18,825 bases of DNA from Cyclobacteriaceae bacterium (GCA_025455225.1 JALOMY010000100.1:1-18825), one strand, 5' to 3'. Positions 7,464-14,778 are shown, counted from the stretch's first letter. The notes: generated from the letters alone by a model not told the origin. Numbers and translations are program-made.

Positions 7464-8060
7464 ATGAATACTATGAAGATTAATACCCTTGATTTAAAAC
7501 CGCTGTTAAGATTTATCTTTTACCCATTTTTATTTGCAACATTGTTGCTTGTGGGTTGTGGTGATGATCCAGAACCAATTAACGAAGAAGAGTTGATTAC
7601 CACGCTTAATATTACACTGACTCCTGTTGGTGGAGGAACATCTGTAACGATGACATTTAAAGACCTGGATGGAATAGGATCTAATCCTCCGGAATATATA
7701 TATGAACCTGCTTCCGGTAATTCTGCCTTGCTTGAAGCTGGAAAAACCTACAATGCCACCATTGAATTATTGGATGAAACCAGCAGTCCGGCAGAAGATA
7801 TTACCGAGGAGGTTCGTGAAGAAGATGATGAGCATCTCTTTTGTTTCTCTGTTGAAAACGGTGCAAACCTTACCATTGATTATGCCGATGAAGATGATGA
7901 TGGTTTACCCGTTGGGATATTATCGACCTGGGAAACAGGAGCAAGCAGTGAAGGTACGGTTACAATCATCCTGCGTCATCAACCAGGAACAAAAAACGGA
8001 ACTTGTCCGGGGTCAGGTGACACGGATATCGAAGTAATTTTTTCTATCTCGATTCAATAA
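7464..8060 (+). CDS. Acidic surface/periplasmic lipoprotein paired with the TonB receptor (198 aa)
   Basis: The lipobox LVGC places the lipidated Cys at residue 32 after a hydrophobic stretch (15-31). The following GDDP suggests retention or surface export signals rather than a typical inner-membrane protein. The mature chain is a predicted beta-rich domain (ITTLNITLTPVGGG at about 45-58, then GKTYNATIELLDE at 93-105). It contains an extremely acidic segment (EDITEEVREEDDEHLF, 111-126) and a second one (DYADEDDDG, 139-147), with His124, His172 and Cys127/Cys181 as possible metal ligands or a disulphide. I recall this architecture as a Bacteroidota family often found next to TonB receptors, sometimes carrying an uninformative type 1 periplasmic binding fold label. 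A role as accessory metal-binding partner of the receptor is inference. A strong terminator follows the stop. Confidence 0.8.
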   Translation: MNTMKINTLDLKPLLRFIFYPFLFATLLLVGCGDDPEPINEEELITTLNITLTPVGGGTSVTMTFKDLDGIGSNPPEYIYEPASGNSALLEAGKTYNATIELLDETSSPAEDITEEVREEDDEHLFCFSVENGANLTIDYADEDDDGLPVGILSTWETGASSEGTVTIILRHQPGTKNGTCPGSGDTDIEVIFSISIQ

Positions 8061-8066
8061 CATAAA

Positions 8067-8095
8067 GAAGGCCCTTAACCGGGCCTTCCATTTTT
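8067..8095. terminator. Bidirectional terminator between the lipoprotein and HisA-like genes
   Basis: GAAGGCCC (8067-8074) pairs perfectly with GGGCCTTC (8081-8088) across a TTAACC loop, followed by CCATTTTT on the plus strand. It sits between convergent stops at 8060 and 8094. On the minus strand only a weak CTTTATG tail follows, so it is probably stronger rightward. Confidence 0.75.
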
Positions 8096-8837
8096 AAATT
8101 TCTTTTGTTGCGAGAAAGCGTTCGAGGTCTTTCAGTTTAAGAATTCCTTCATAATACGCTTTGCCAAAGATTACGGCAAAAATGCCCATCTCATTCAATT
8201 TCTTTATATCATCAATTCCACGTATTCCTCCACTGGCAAGCACGCTTAAATCAGGAAAACGGTCACGAATGGATTGGTAATAGTCAAAGTTAGGCCCTTC
8301 CAGAACACCATCACGCGAAACATCAGTCGATTTAACATACTTTAATCCCCTCGAATGAAAATACTCCAGGTGTTCAAATAAGGTAAGCTCCGACTTTCTC
8401 TGCCAACCCCGGAACAAGAGATTCATGCTTTTAACATCCGTTACATCCGCACCCAAGGTGATTTTCTCCCTGCCATAAGATATAATCCACGAAGCGAACA
8501 ACTCAGGGTTTGTTACCGCAATGCTTGAGGCAGTTATATAATCTGCTCCGGCTTCATAGGCCTTGCTGATATCGCCATCTGTAGAAATACCTCCGGTAAA
8601 ATCAATTTTTAAATCAGTGTAGGCCGAAATCTGTTCAATAATATGGTAATTAACCGGAGCGCCCCGTTCAGCACCATCCAGATCCACCAGATGCACCACT
8701 TCAATACCATGATCTTCGAAACGCTTGGCCAGATCAACCGGATTTTCATCATATGCTTTTACACTGGAAGGATCGCCTTTGCGCATTTTTACAACCCTGC
8801 CTTTTCGAATCGCAATTGAAGGAATTACCTGAATCAT
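8094..8837 (-). CDS. HisA-like TIM-barrel protein (phosphoribosyl isomerase family), catalytic Asp replaced
   Basis: A 247-residue barrel of the HisA/HisF family. I place the start at ATG 8837, because the family begins with the first beta strand (IQVIPSIAI); the extra 51 residues possible upstream do not resemble HisA and overlap the divergent gene. HisA signatures are visible: DENPVDLAKRFEDHGIEVVHLVDLDGA (30-56), LGADV (128-132), STDVSRDGVLEGPN (170-183), LASGGIRGIDDIKKL (200-214) and VIFGKAYYEG (222-231). However, the first catalytic Asp of HisA (PALD-I-DG) is Ala9 here (IPSIAIRKG), and the usual GGG phosphate loop reads TGG (81-83). The second Asp (Asp131) remains. No other his gene is nearby. 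I recall similar proteins in Cytophagales, so it may be a paralogue with altered chemistry rather than the histidine enzyme. Identity as family member is firm, function is not. Confidence 0.82.
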   Translation of the reverse strand: MIQVIPSIAIRKGRVVKMRKGDPSSVKAYDENPVDLAKRFEDHGIEVVHLVDLDGAERGAPVNYHIIEQISAYTDLKIDFTGGISTDGDISKAYEAGADYITASSIAVTNPELFASWIISYGREKITLGADVTDVKSMNLLFRGWQRKSELTLFEHLEYFHSRGLKYVKSTDVSRDGVLEGPNFDYYQSIRDRFPDLSVLASGGIRGIDDIKKLNEMGIFAVIFGKAYYEGILKLKDLERFLATKEI

Positions 8838-8856
8838 TGTTGTCTGAAATGAGTAG

Positions 8857-8979
8857 GGCGCTTTATCGTTCATTTCTGTCTTAGCCTTTTCCCAGGCACC
8901 CGTTCGTAAGCTGCCCCAGATTATCAACCGGCCTTCACTTAATATTACTGCGCCTTTCATCAGCCTGGATGGAAACACG
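8857..8979 (+). pseudogene. Out-of-frame-start N-terminal coding sequence of the PD40/OmpA-like gene
   Basis: The frame of the downstream gene stays open back to a TAG at 8854-8856. It encodes an evident signal-peptide core and cleavage region (LSFISVLAFSQA, then PVRKLPQIINRPS) and the first half of a PD40 repeat (APFISLDGNTLLFTSD). There is no ATG, GTG or TTG in this stretch. An ATG at 8849 lies in another frame. Adding one G to the GGG run at 8856-8858 would join it to give MSRGALSFISVLAFSQA, a convincing signal peptide. So the 5' end appears frameshifted. Confidence 0.6.
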
Positions 8980-10404
8980 TTGCTATTCACATCTGATTAT
9001 ATCGTAGATGAGCCTTCAATTTATTTCTCTCAACGGGAACAGGCCAACTGGAATGAACCCAAAATGCTTCCGAAGCACATCAACAATAAATTAAATTTTT
9101 CACAGGGATATACGCTGAGCGCAGATGGAAAATTAATCTACATCACTACCAACCGGTCGGGTGGTGTAGGCGGGTTTGATATCTGGGCGGGTAATTTATT
9201 AGGCAATTCCGTCAATGACCTGCAAAATGTATTTGCTCCAATCAATTCAAAAATGCATGAAGGCTGCCCAACGTTCACACCGGATGGAATGACGATGTAT
9301 TTCATGCGTTGTGAACAAATGAATTATCAAAAAGCAGATAAATGCAAAATCATGGTTACGCGCAAAGGTGCTAATGGTCGCTGGCAGGAGCCCGAGGAAC
9401 TTCCGTCTCATATTAATACAGGTAATTCGCAGACCCCAAGAATCGGAGCCGATGGAGAAACTTTGATTTTCGCATCCAATGTCCTTCAGCCCAACCGGGG
9501 TGGTATGGATTTATATGTTAGCAAATGGGTCAATGGAGCGTGGAGTGCACCGGTTCCTTTAGATAACATAAATACTGAGCAGGATGATCAATTTGTTAGC
9601 TTCACCGCTAACGGACGATATTTATTGAAGGATGCTCCTGGCCAGTTTAAGCGTGAGCTTCAGGAAATTTTATTTCCTGAAAATTTAAGACCCAAACCCG
9701 TCATGCGTCTGGAAGGTATAATTACCGATGCCCAAAATAACCTAACGCCTGCTTACATTTCTGTTACGGAACTTCAAACGAATACACGCGTGTATACCGG
9801 AAGACCTGACAAATCAGGCAACTATTTTCTTTATCTGAAAGTCGGGAGCCTATACGAGCTTTCAGTAGACCCTGAGGATGATCACTATACGTTTTTTTCC
9901 AAAACAATTGATCTAACCCAGGGAGAAGCTCCGCTTGTGCAGAAAGTCAATGCAATACTAAAACCGTTGGAAGATGGCGATGATCTGGAATTATCCGGGC
10001 TGCAGTTTAAACCCTCTTCCTCAGAATTAGTCAATGCCCGGTTTGAATTAAGCCGGTTGGCACGGCTAATCCGATCAGCACCTGATTTCTTGTATGAATT
10101 ACAGGTTACGCAACGGGGTTATCGTGAATCCTCAGAATTGTTGGATTCGGACTTAACCGAAATGGCAACCGATACACTAAAAATTAAAATCATCGCCAGT
10201 GATTCTCTTGCCGAGCAAGACAGCATTATTGTGAATACAAAATATCACAACAACCGTACGGAAAAACAAGCCCTGGCAATTATCGATCAGTTGGTTTCGT
10301 TGGGAATCAACCCGGAATCATTGACTTATACAACAAATGCTTTACCGGAGCCTGCCGCTGGTCTTGTGAATCCGGAAATCAGAGTAAGAGTGCGAAAACG
10401 TTAA
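8980..10404 (+). CDS. PD40-repeat / OmpA-like envelope protein, 5' end disrupted
   Basis: From the first usable start codon, TTG at 8980, the frame encodes 474 residues, but homologous-looking sequence begins earlier (see the entry just upstream), so TTG is probably internal to the real gene. Residues 1-215 contain PD40/WD40-like beta-propeller repeats (LSADGKLIYITTNRSGGVGGFDIW at 46-69; FTPDGMTMYFMRCEQ at 99-113; IGADGETLIFASN at 155-167; FTANGRYLLKD at 208-218). Residues 243-310 form a carboxypeptidase-regulatory-like domain. Residues 335-474 form a degenerate OmpA-like peptidoglycan-binding domain (LQFKPSSSEL at 341-350, NNRTEKQALAIIDQLVSLGI at 424-443) with a long insert. Such proteins are secreted, periplasmic or outer-membrane associated in Bacteroidota. 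It converges with DUF2911, the stops being 4 bases apart with no terminator. Confidence 0.82.
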   Translation: MLFTSDYIVDEPSIYFSQREQANWNEPKMLPKHINNKLNFSQGYTLSADGKLIYITTNRSGGVGGFDIWAGNLLGNSVNDLQNVFAPINSKMHEGCPTFTPDGMTMYFMRCEQMNYQKADKCKIMVTRKGANGRWQEPEELPSHINTGNSQTPRIGADGETLIFASNVLQPNRGGMDLYVSKWVNGAWSAPVPLDNINTEQDDQFVSFTANGRYLLKDAPGQFKRELQEILFPENLRPKPVMRLEGIITDAQNNLTPAYISVTELQTNTRVYTGRPDKSGNYFLYLKVGSLYELSVDPEDDHYTFFSKTIDLTQGEAPLVQKVNAILKPLEDGDDLELSGLQFKPSSSELVNARFELSRLARLIRSAPDFLYELQVTQRGYRESSELLDSDLTEMATDTLKIKIIASDSLAEQDSIIVNTKYHNNRTEKQALAIIDQLVSLGINPESLTYTTNALPEPAAGLVNPEIRVRVRKR

Positions 10405-10408
10405 ATAT

Positions 10409-10966
10409 TTACTTATAACGGAAGGGTACAACAACTACCGTTTTATCCCATAATAATACCATTTCAGCCTCATCTTCCATTCGATCGAATCGAATTGTAA
10501 ATTGTTCAAACTCGTGATCTTGCTTGATTGCCTGTGCTGTTATGGTCAGCACATCGAGTGATGGATCGCGATTGGCTTCACCTTTACTGTTAATTCCCCA
10601 CTGACCACTCTCAGCATTGAAGATTACCAGCCAGGTGGTGGAATCGGGAACGGTCCATAAACTGTATTTACCGGGAGCCAGTGTTTTATCCTCAAATTTC
10701 AAGGAACGATTCGTTTCAAATTGAGTAGCCTCATTGGCTCCGGTTCGCCAAACTTTTCCGTAAGGAACCAATCCTCCAAAAATCTCCCTTCCTTTCTTAA
10801 AAGGACGGTTATAATGAACGGAAATTTTAACATTTCCATCCGACAACAGTTCAGTTTCTTCCGGACTGTGCGACTTGGTTTGTTTTAATCGAACCGCATT
10901 AACGACAAGGATCAGTGAAATAACAACAAGAACACCCAGAGAAATGATAATCAGAAATTTCTTCAT
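10409..10966 (-). CDS. DUF2911 family membrane-anchored protein
   Basis: A 185-residue protein with an N-terminal hydrophobic segment (4-24). It has no lipobox and no good cleavage site, so it is probably anchored in the inner membrane facing the periplasm. The DUF2911 domain fills the rest: YNRPFKKGREIFGGLVPYGKVWRTGANEAT (52-81), LAPGKYSLWTVP (96-107), WLVIFNAESGQWG (112-124) and a closing beta region. The GANEAT block is the family hallmark, and its function is unknown. The start at 10966 is the first ATG and begins with a normal MKKF charge cluster. It faces the PD40/OmpA-like gene tail to tail and has its own upstream region with a candidate promoter. Confidence 0.9.
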   Translation of the reverse strand: MKKFLIIISLGVLVVISLILVVNAVRLKQTKSHSPEETELLSDGNVKISVHYNRPFKKGREIFGGLVPYGKVWRTGANEATQFETNRSLKFEDKTLAPGKYSLWTVPDSTTWLVIFNAESGQWGINSKGEANRDPSLDVLTITAQAIKQDHEFEQFTIRFDRMEDEAEMVLLWDKTVVVVPFRYK

Positions 10967-11001
10967 GCTTAAAGAATGGCCAACAGTTGATGCTTTTCAA
11001 T

Positions 11002-11030
11002 CAAAATAAATCGCAAAGCTGGTAAACAAA
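11002..11030 (-). promoter_or_regulatory. Candidate promoter of the DUF2911 gene
   Basis: On the minus strand TTTG (11030-11027) and TATTTTG (11008-11002, one base short of TAnnTTTG) are 18 bases apart, about 36-64 bases upstream of the ATG at 10966. Motif-level support only. Confidence 0.27.
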
Positions 11031-11098
11031 TTTCAAATGTTTCTACAAAAATTACAGGAATAGGGTTTAATTTTACCGCTCATAAATAATCAAATCCT

Positions 11099-11218
11099 AT
11101 GGATGCGTCCTGGACTCCTTTCTACGTAGTAATTGCCTTGTTTGTTTTAGCTATTGTGTCTCCGTGGATATTCCCGAACCGCATGGTGAGCAAAAACAAA
11201 CACGACAACAAATATTAA
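11099..11218 (+). CDS. 39-residue single-span membrane protein
   Basis: The ATG at 11099 opens 39 codons ending in TAA at 11216-11218. The peptide has a short acidic/polar head (MDASWTP), one hydrophobic span of about 20 residues (FYVVIALFVLAIVSPWIF) and a basic tail (NRMVSKNKHDNKY). This is the charge pattern of a small inner-membrane protein with its C-terminus in the cytoplasm. It ends 18 bases before the LOG gene, so the two are likely co-transcribed. I do not recognise a family. Translation is not proven, but the coding signature (clear start, hydrophobic run, basic end, tight spacing) is better than chance for this AT-rich gap. Confidence 0.5.
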   Translation: MDASWTPFYVVIALFVLAIVSPWIFPNRMVSKNKHDNKY

Positions 11219-11236
11219 CATACCCTTCTAACAACC

Positions 11237-11767
11237 ATGAACATTTGTGTTTTCTGCGGTTCGAGCGCAGGGAATAAAGCCCTGTATGCAGAAACCGCCA
11301 GAAAACTTGGCTTTCTAATGGCCGGTAACGGCCATGGCCTCATTTATGGGGGCGGCAATATCGGATTAATGGGCATACTGGCCGATTCTGTTCTGAAGCA
11401 TGGCGGAAAAGTTATTGGTGTTATCCCTGATTTCCTGATGAAGAAAGAAGTGGGGCACACCGGCCTGACGCAACTCGAAATTGTATCGAGCATGCATGAA
11501 CGTAAACGCAGGATGGCCGACCTGGCGGATGCATTTATTGTTCTGCCCGGAGGATGGGGAACCTTAGATGAAACAGCTGAAATTCTTACGTGGCGCCAAT
11601 TGGGATTGGTTAAACAACCGGTTGCCTTAATCAATGTTAATGGTTTCTTTGATTTACTCCTGTCTCAAATGAACCAAATGGTTCAAGAAGGGTTTCTTCG
11701 TTCAGAATATATTGAATATCTCAAAGTAGCAGAAACGCCTGAACAAGTACTTTCGTTATTGGCTTAA
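11237..11767 (+). CDS. LOG-family protein (cytokinin riboside 5'-monophosphate phosphoribohydrolase type)
   Basis: A 176-residue Rossmann-fold protein of the TIGR00730/LOG family. It shows CVFCGSSAG (4-12), GLIYGGGNIGLMG (34-46), the Arg-rich substrate segment MHERKRRM (86-93) and the signature PGGWGTLDE (104-112) with catalytic Glu112. Family members hydrolyse a nucleoside 5'-monophosphate to free base and ribose 5-phosphate. In bacteria the physiological substrate is usually not a plant-type cytokinin, and some act in general nucleotide salvage or stress. Length and motifs are normal for the short dimeric LOG class. The gene follows the 39-residue membrane peptide closely and ends before a small hairpin that may be a terminator. 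Confidence 0.92.
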   Translation: MNICVFCGSSAGNKALYAETARKLGFLMAGNGHGLIYGGGNIGLMGILADSVLKHGGKVIGVIPDFLMKKEVGHTGLTQLEIVSSMHERKRRMADLADAFIVLPGGWGTLDETAEILTWRQLGLVKQPVALINVNGFFDLLLSQMNQMVQEGFLRSEYIEYLKVAETPEQVLSLLA

Positions 11768-11777
11768 ACGCCTTTAC

Positions 11778-11798
11778 GCCAGCTTAGCTGGTATTTTA
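11778..11798 (+). terminator. Possible terminator after the LOG gene
   Basis: CCAGC (11779-11783), a TTA loop and GCTGG (11787-11791) form a short perfect stem followed by TATTTTA, ten bases after the LOG stop. The stem is short and the T run interrupted, so leakage into the protease gene is likely. Confidence 0.4.
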
Positions 11799-11825
11799 CT
11801 TATCTTAAGGCAGGGACGGAGAGTT

Positions 11826-13061
11826 ATGGTTCGAGTAATTGGGTTTTTACTATTCATCATTCCCGGGCTTATACAAGCCCAGACACAAATCCTGGGTTTC
11901 AGCCTGGCAGATGGTAAAAAAAAGGTTCAGATTCCTATTGAAATTCACAACAATCTTATTGTAGTACGGGTAATACTAAATGATGTTATCCCGCTGAAAT
12001 TCATTATTGATACCGGTGTTCGTACGGCCATTCTTACGCAAAAGGCCTTTTCCGATATACTTCAGCTTAACTATTCACGCAAATATTCCATTGCCGGGCC
12101 CGGAGGTGAAAAATTCATCGATGCCTATATAGCCAATAATGTATCGCTAACCCTTCCCGGTGTAATAGGTAGGGGCCATGCCTTGCTGGTGCTGGAAGAA
12201 GATTATTTGGAACTTCGAAACCAACTCGGTACCGATGTTCATGGCATTTTGGGATATGAATTATTCAGCCGGTTTATAATACAGGTTGATTATCAACGTA
12301 AAATCATGACGTTAATGCTTCCTGAGAAATTCAAACCCAAAAAGAAATTTGATGTCATACCAATACGGATACAGGATACCAAACCCTATATGCTGGCCCC
12401 TGTTAGCATTAACAGCACCCACTCATTGAATGCGAAACTCCTGATTGATACTGGTGCCAGTCACGGATTATTGCTGGAGCCCGAAACGGATGAGCGTATT
12501 CATTTACCGGAAAAAAATGTTCCGAACATTATCGGCAGAGGGCTGGGAGGTATTATTACCGGGCGTACCGGGCGTATTCAGTCCATCGAAATCGGCAACT
12601 ATATTATCAATAACGCACTGGCCAATTTTCCTGACTCCTCCAGCTACCTTAATGACACACTAAAATTTGAACAGATTGACCGCAACGGTACATTGGGCGG
12701 TGAAATACTCAGTCGATTCAACCTTATTTTTAATTTCCCGCAGGAGAAGATTTACATTAAAAAGAACTCCGATTTCAAAAAGCAATTCTATTTTAACCTC
12801 AGCGGCCTTAACATAAAGGCAAAGGGAGCTCAGTTAAGTGTTTTTGAAATCACCGATGTGCGTCCGGGTTCTTCCGCCTTTCACGCAGGTGTTCAGCCCG
12901 GTGATTTAATCGTTCGTGTTAACAATCTTGATGTAACCGATTTACATCTTAACGAAATCAATGGCCTTCTTAATTCTAAACCAGGCAAAAAGGTCAGGCT
13001 TGAAGTAAAGCGTAATAATCAGACCATGCAATTTGACTTCCGTCTGATTGACGAAATCTAA
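11826..13061 (+). CDS. Tandem retropepsin-like aspartyl protease with C-terminal PDZ domain
   Basis: A 411-residue secreted protein with a signal peptide (1-18, cleaved near IQAQ). It then has two tandem retropepsin-like halves: the first about 35-165 with IDTG at 61-64 and the late hydrophobic-Gly motif ILGYELFSRF (141-150), the second about 178-312 with LIDTGASHG at 206-214 and TLGGEILSRF (289-298). A PDZ domain covers about 335-405 (FEITDVRPGSSAFHAGVQPGDLIVRVNNLDV). Both catalytic Asp residues (62 and 208) are present, so an intramolecular pseudo-dimer like pepsin is possible, though each half could also dimerise across molecules. The substrate is unknown; envelope or secreted proteins are likely. 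ATG 11826 is the first start and directly precedes the signal peptide. It converges with the receiver-protein gene, overlapping by 4 bases. Confidence 0.85.
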   Translation: MVRVIGFLLFIIPGLIQAQTQILGFSLADGKKKVQIPIEIHNNLIVVRVILNDVIPLKFIIDTGVRTAILTQKAFSDILQLNYSRKYSIAGPGGEKFIDAYIANNVSLTLPGVIGRGHALLVLEEDYLELRNQLGTDVHGILGYELFSRFIIQVDYQRKIMTLMLPEKFKPKKKFDVIPIRIQDTKPYMLAPVSINSTHSLNAKLLIDTGASHGLLLEPETDERIHLPEKNVPNIIGRGLGGIITGRTGRIQSIEIGNYIINNALANFPDSSSYLNDTLKFEQIDRNGTLGGEILSRFNLIFNFPQEKIYIKKNSDFKKQFYFNLSGLNIKAKGAQLSVFEITDVRPGSSAFHAGVQPGDLIVRVNNLDVTDLHLNEINGLLNSKPGKKVRLEVKRNNQTMQFDFRLIDEI

Positions 13062-13540
13062 TCAATCAAACGAAGCAACTGTCTTTTTCTCTTCTTATAT
13101 GCCATAGCGAAATAGATTCGTGCCTGTTTCAACCGGATTGCATTTTTAAAAATGGTATAGATGGATTCGGGTGTAAGGTTATGTTTCAGAACATAATCTG
13201 CCGGCTCATTAATCACCAGGGAAGAAGAATAATTATTATTCTTTAAGATAGCAATCGGAACATCACGGGTTTTCGGATCATTTGACAGGTTGCGAACGGT
13301 CTGGCCTACCTGGGACACACCAATATTATCATCGATCAAAATTAATGACGGACGAAAACTGATCAACCGCTGCAAAACGCTAGCAAGGTCAAATGCAATT
13401 TCAGTGACTACCCGTCTTCCGGGTAATTTTTTAACCAGATCGAGCGTTCTGCTCATCTCAATAGGATTGTTGCCCACCAGTAAAATACTTACCGGTTCAT
13501 GGCTGGATTGTTTGGGGGATCTTTGTTTTAACATGGCCAA
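13058..13540 (-). CDS. Degenerate response-regulator receiver-domain protein (160 aa)
   Basis: The chain from about 17 to 135 follows the receiver beta/alpha pattern: strand 1 SILLVGNNPIEM (18-29), strand 3 PSLILIDDN (64-72) with likely phospho-acceptor Asp70, strand 4 VPIAILKNNN (94-103), and strand 5 ADYVLKHNL (114-122) with the conserved Lys119. The acidic pair that binds Mg2+ after strand 1 is missing (GNN where DD is usual), and the Thr/Ser after strand 4 is replaced by a Lys-Asn run. Phosphorylation is therefore doubtful, and a pseudo-receiver that binds a partner is more likely. The C-terminus (136-160) is very basic (YKKRKRQLLRL) and might contact DNA, RNA or membrane. No output domain is present. 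The ATG at 13540 or the third codon can serve as start. No kinase is adjacent. Confidence 0.72.
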   Translation of the reverse strand: MAMLKQRSPKQSSHEPVSILLVGNNPIEMSRTLDLVKKLPGRRVVTEIAFDLASVLQRLISFRPSLILIDDNIGVSQVGQTVRNLSNDPKTRDVPIAILKNNNYSSSLVINEPADYVLKHNLTPESIYTIFKNAIRLKQARIYFAMAYKKRKRQLLRLID

Positions 13541-13632
13541 CTGATGTTTAAACTAATTTACGTATAAAAGGTTATTCTGTTTACATTAAGTTTTGATTTG
13601 TTTTACATATTCCGAAACCAGAATTTCAAAAT

Positions 13633-14778
13633 TTGAATTTTAATCAATCCAGGCCGGGACATGTACCCGTGTTAATTGTTGGAGGTGGATTAGCCGGATT
13701 GATTACATCTATCCGGTTGGTCCGGTGGGGAATTGAATGCGTACTCATCGAAAAAAAATCGTATCCGTTTCATCGCGTCTGCGGGGAGTACGTCTCAAAC
13801 GAAACAACTCCGTTTCTTAAAAAGGAAAATCTATTTCCTGAATCATTTAATCCACCGCAGCTTAATCAGTTTCAGCTCACTTCGGTAAGCGGTAAATCAA
13901 AAAAAATTAACCTTGATCTCGGAGGCTTTGGAATCAGTCGTTTCTCGTATGATCGCTTTCTCTATCAAATGGCATTACAGGAAGGTGTAAATGTAATTAC
14001 CAATCATGAGGTTGAACAAGCTGAATTTAATGAGGAGGAAGACATTTTTAATGTTACCTCAACTGATCAACGATTTACGTCAACACTTGTAATCGGATCT
14101 TTTGGCAAACGATCGAAACTGGATAAATCGCTGAACCGCAATTTCATGGACAAACGTTCGCCTTACGTAGGTGTTAAATACCATATTCATACGCAGCATC
14201 CCGACAACCTGATTGCCCTTCATAACTTCAACGGAGGGTATTGTGGCGTAAGCAATATTGAATTCGGAAAAACCAATCTCTGTTATCTGGTGCATCGCAA
14301 CCAGGTAAAACGATTTAAAAATATAGCCGAACTGGAGGAAACTATTCTTCATCAAAATCCATGGCTGAAGTCTCTTTTTACCAACAGCAAATTCCTTTTT
14401 GATAAACCAGAAGTAATTAACGAGATCTCTTTTGAAACCAAGGAACCGGTTTGGAAGCATATTCTTATGGCAGGTGACGCTGCCGGAATGATTGCCCCGT
14501 TATGCGGAAACGGAATGGCGATGGCCATTCACTCTGCAAAAATACTGAGCGATTCAATCCTTCAATGCAAACAGGAAAACCGGTCCCGGTTCTGGCTTGA
14601 GAATACCTATCGCAACAAATGGAATTCCATGTTTGCCCAACGGTTAAGAGCGGGCCGATTAATACAGAATAATCTTTTCGGTAGCGAGTGGTCATCACGA
14701 ATTGCCATTCAACTGGCTATTAATTCTGAATCGTTAACTCAGTTAATTATCCGAAAAACACACGGAGAGGCCTTTTAA
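13633..14778 (+). CDS. FAD-dependent oxidoreductase of the geranylgeranyl-reductase / aromatic-hydroxylase type
   Basis: A 381-residue soluble flavoprotein. The dinucleotide-binding motif VLIVGGGLAG (13-22) ends strand 2 at Glu40. The HRVCGEYVSNE block (47-57) is typical of the GGR-like subgroup. The second FAD motif is LMAGDAAGMIAPLCGNGM (278-295). The start is TTG at 13633: the frame is open only to a TGA at 13594-13596 and holds no ATG or GTG before the FAD strand. The tail-to-tail UbiA gene overlaps it by 4 bases, and the polyketide synthase and methyltransferase follow beyond. In that setting it may hydroxylate an aromatic ring (as SrsC does in Streptomyces phenolic-lipid pathways) or reduce a prenyl chain. 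Family assignment is solid, reaction is inference. Confidence 0.85.
   Translation: MNFNQSRPGHVPVLIVGGGLAGLITSIRLVRWGIECVLIEKKSYPFHRVCGEYVSNETTPFLKKENLFPESFNPPQLNQFQLTSVSGKSKKINLDLGGFGISRFSYDRFLYQMALQEGVNVITNHEVEQAEFNEEEDIFNVTSTDQRFTSTLVIGSFGKRSKLDKSLNRNFMDKRSPYVGVKYHIHTQHPDNLIALHNFNGGYCGVSNIEFGKTNLCYLVHRNQVKRFKNIAELEETILHQNPWLKSLFTNSKFLFDKPEVINEISFETKEPVWKHILMAGDAAGMIAPLCGNGMAMAIHSAKILSDSILQCKQENRSRFWLENTYRNKWNSMFAQRLRAGRLIQNNLFGSEWSSRIAIQLAINSESLTQLIIRKTHGEAF

Noticed and set aside
8838..8990. N-terminal extension of the HisA-like protein to 298 residues
   Set aside because: The extra 51 residues do not fit the barrel's first strand and overlap coding sequence of the divergent PD40 gene; ATG 8837 matches the family start.
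13541..13632. Possible promoters between the receiver and flavoprotein genes
   Set aside because: AT-rich with several partial boxes, but none with both elements at acceptable spacing.
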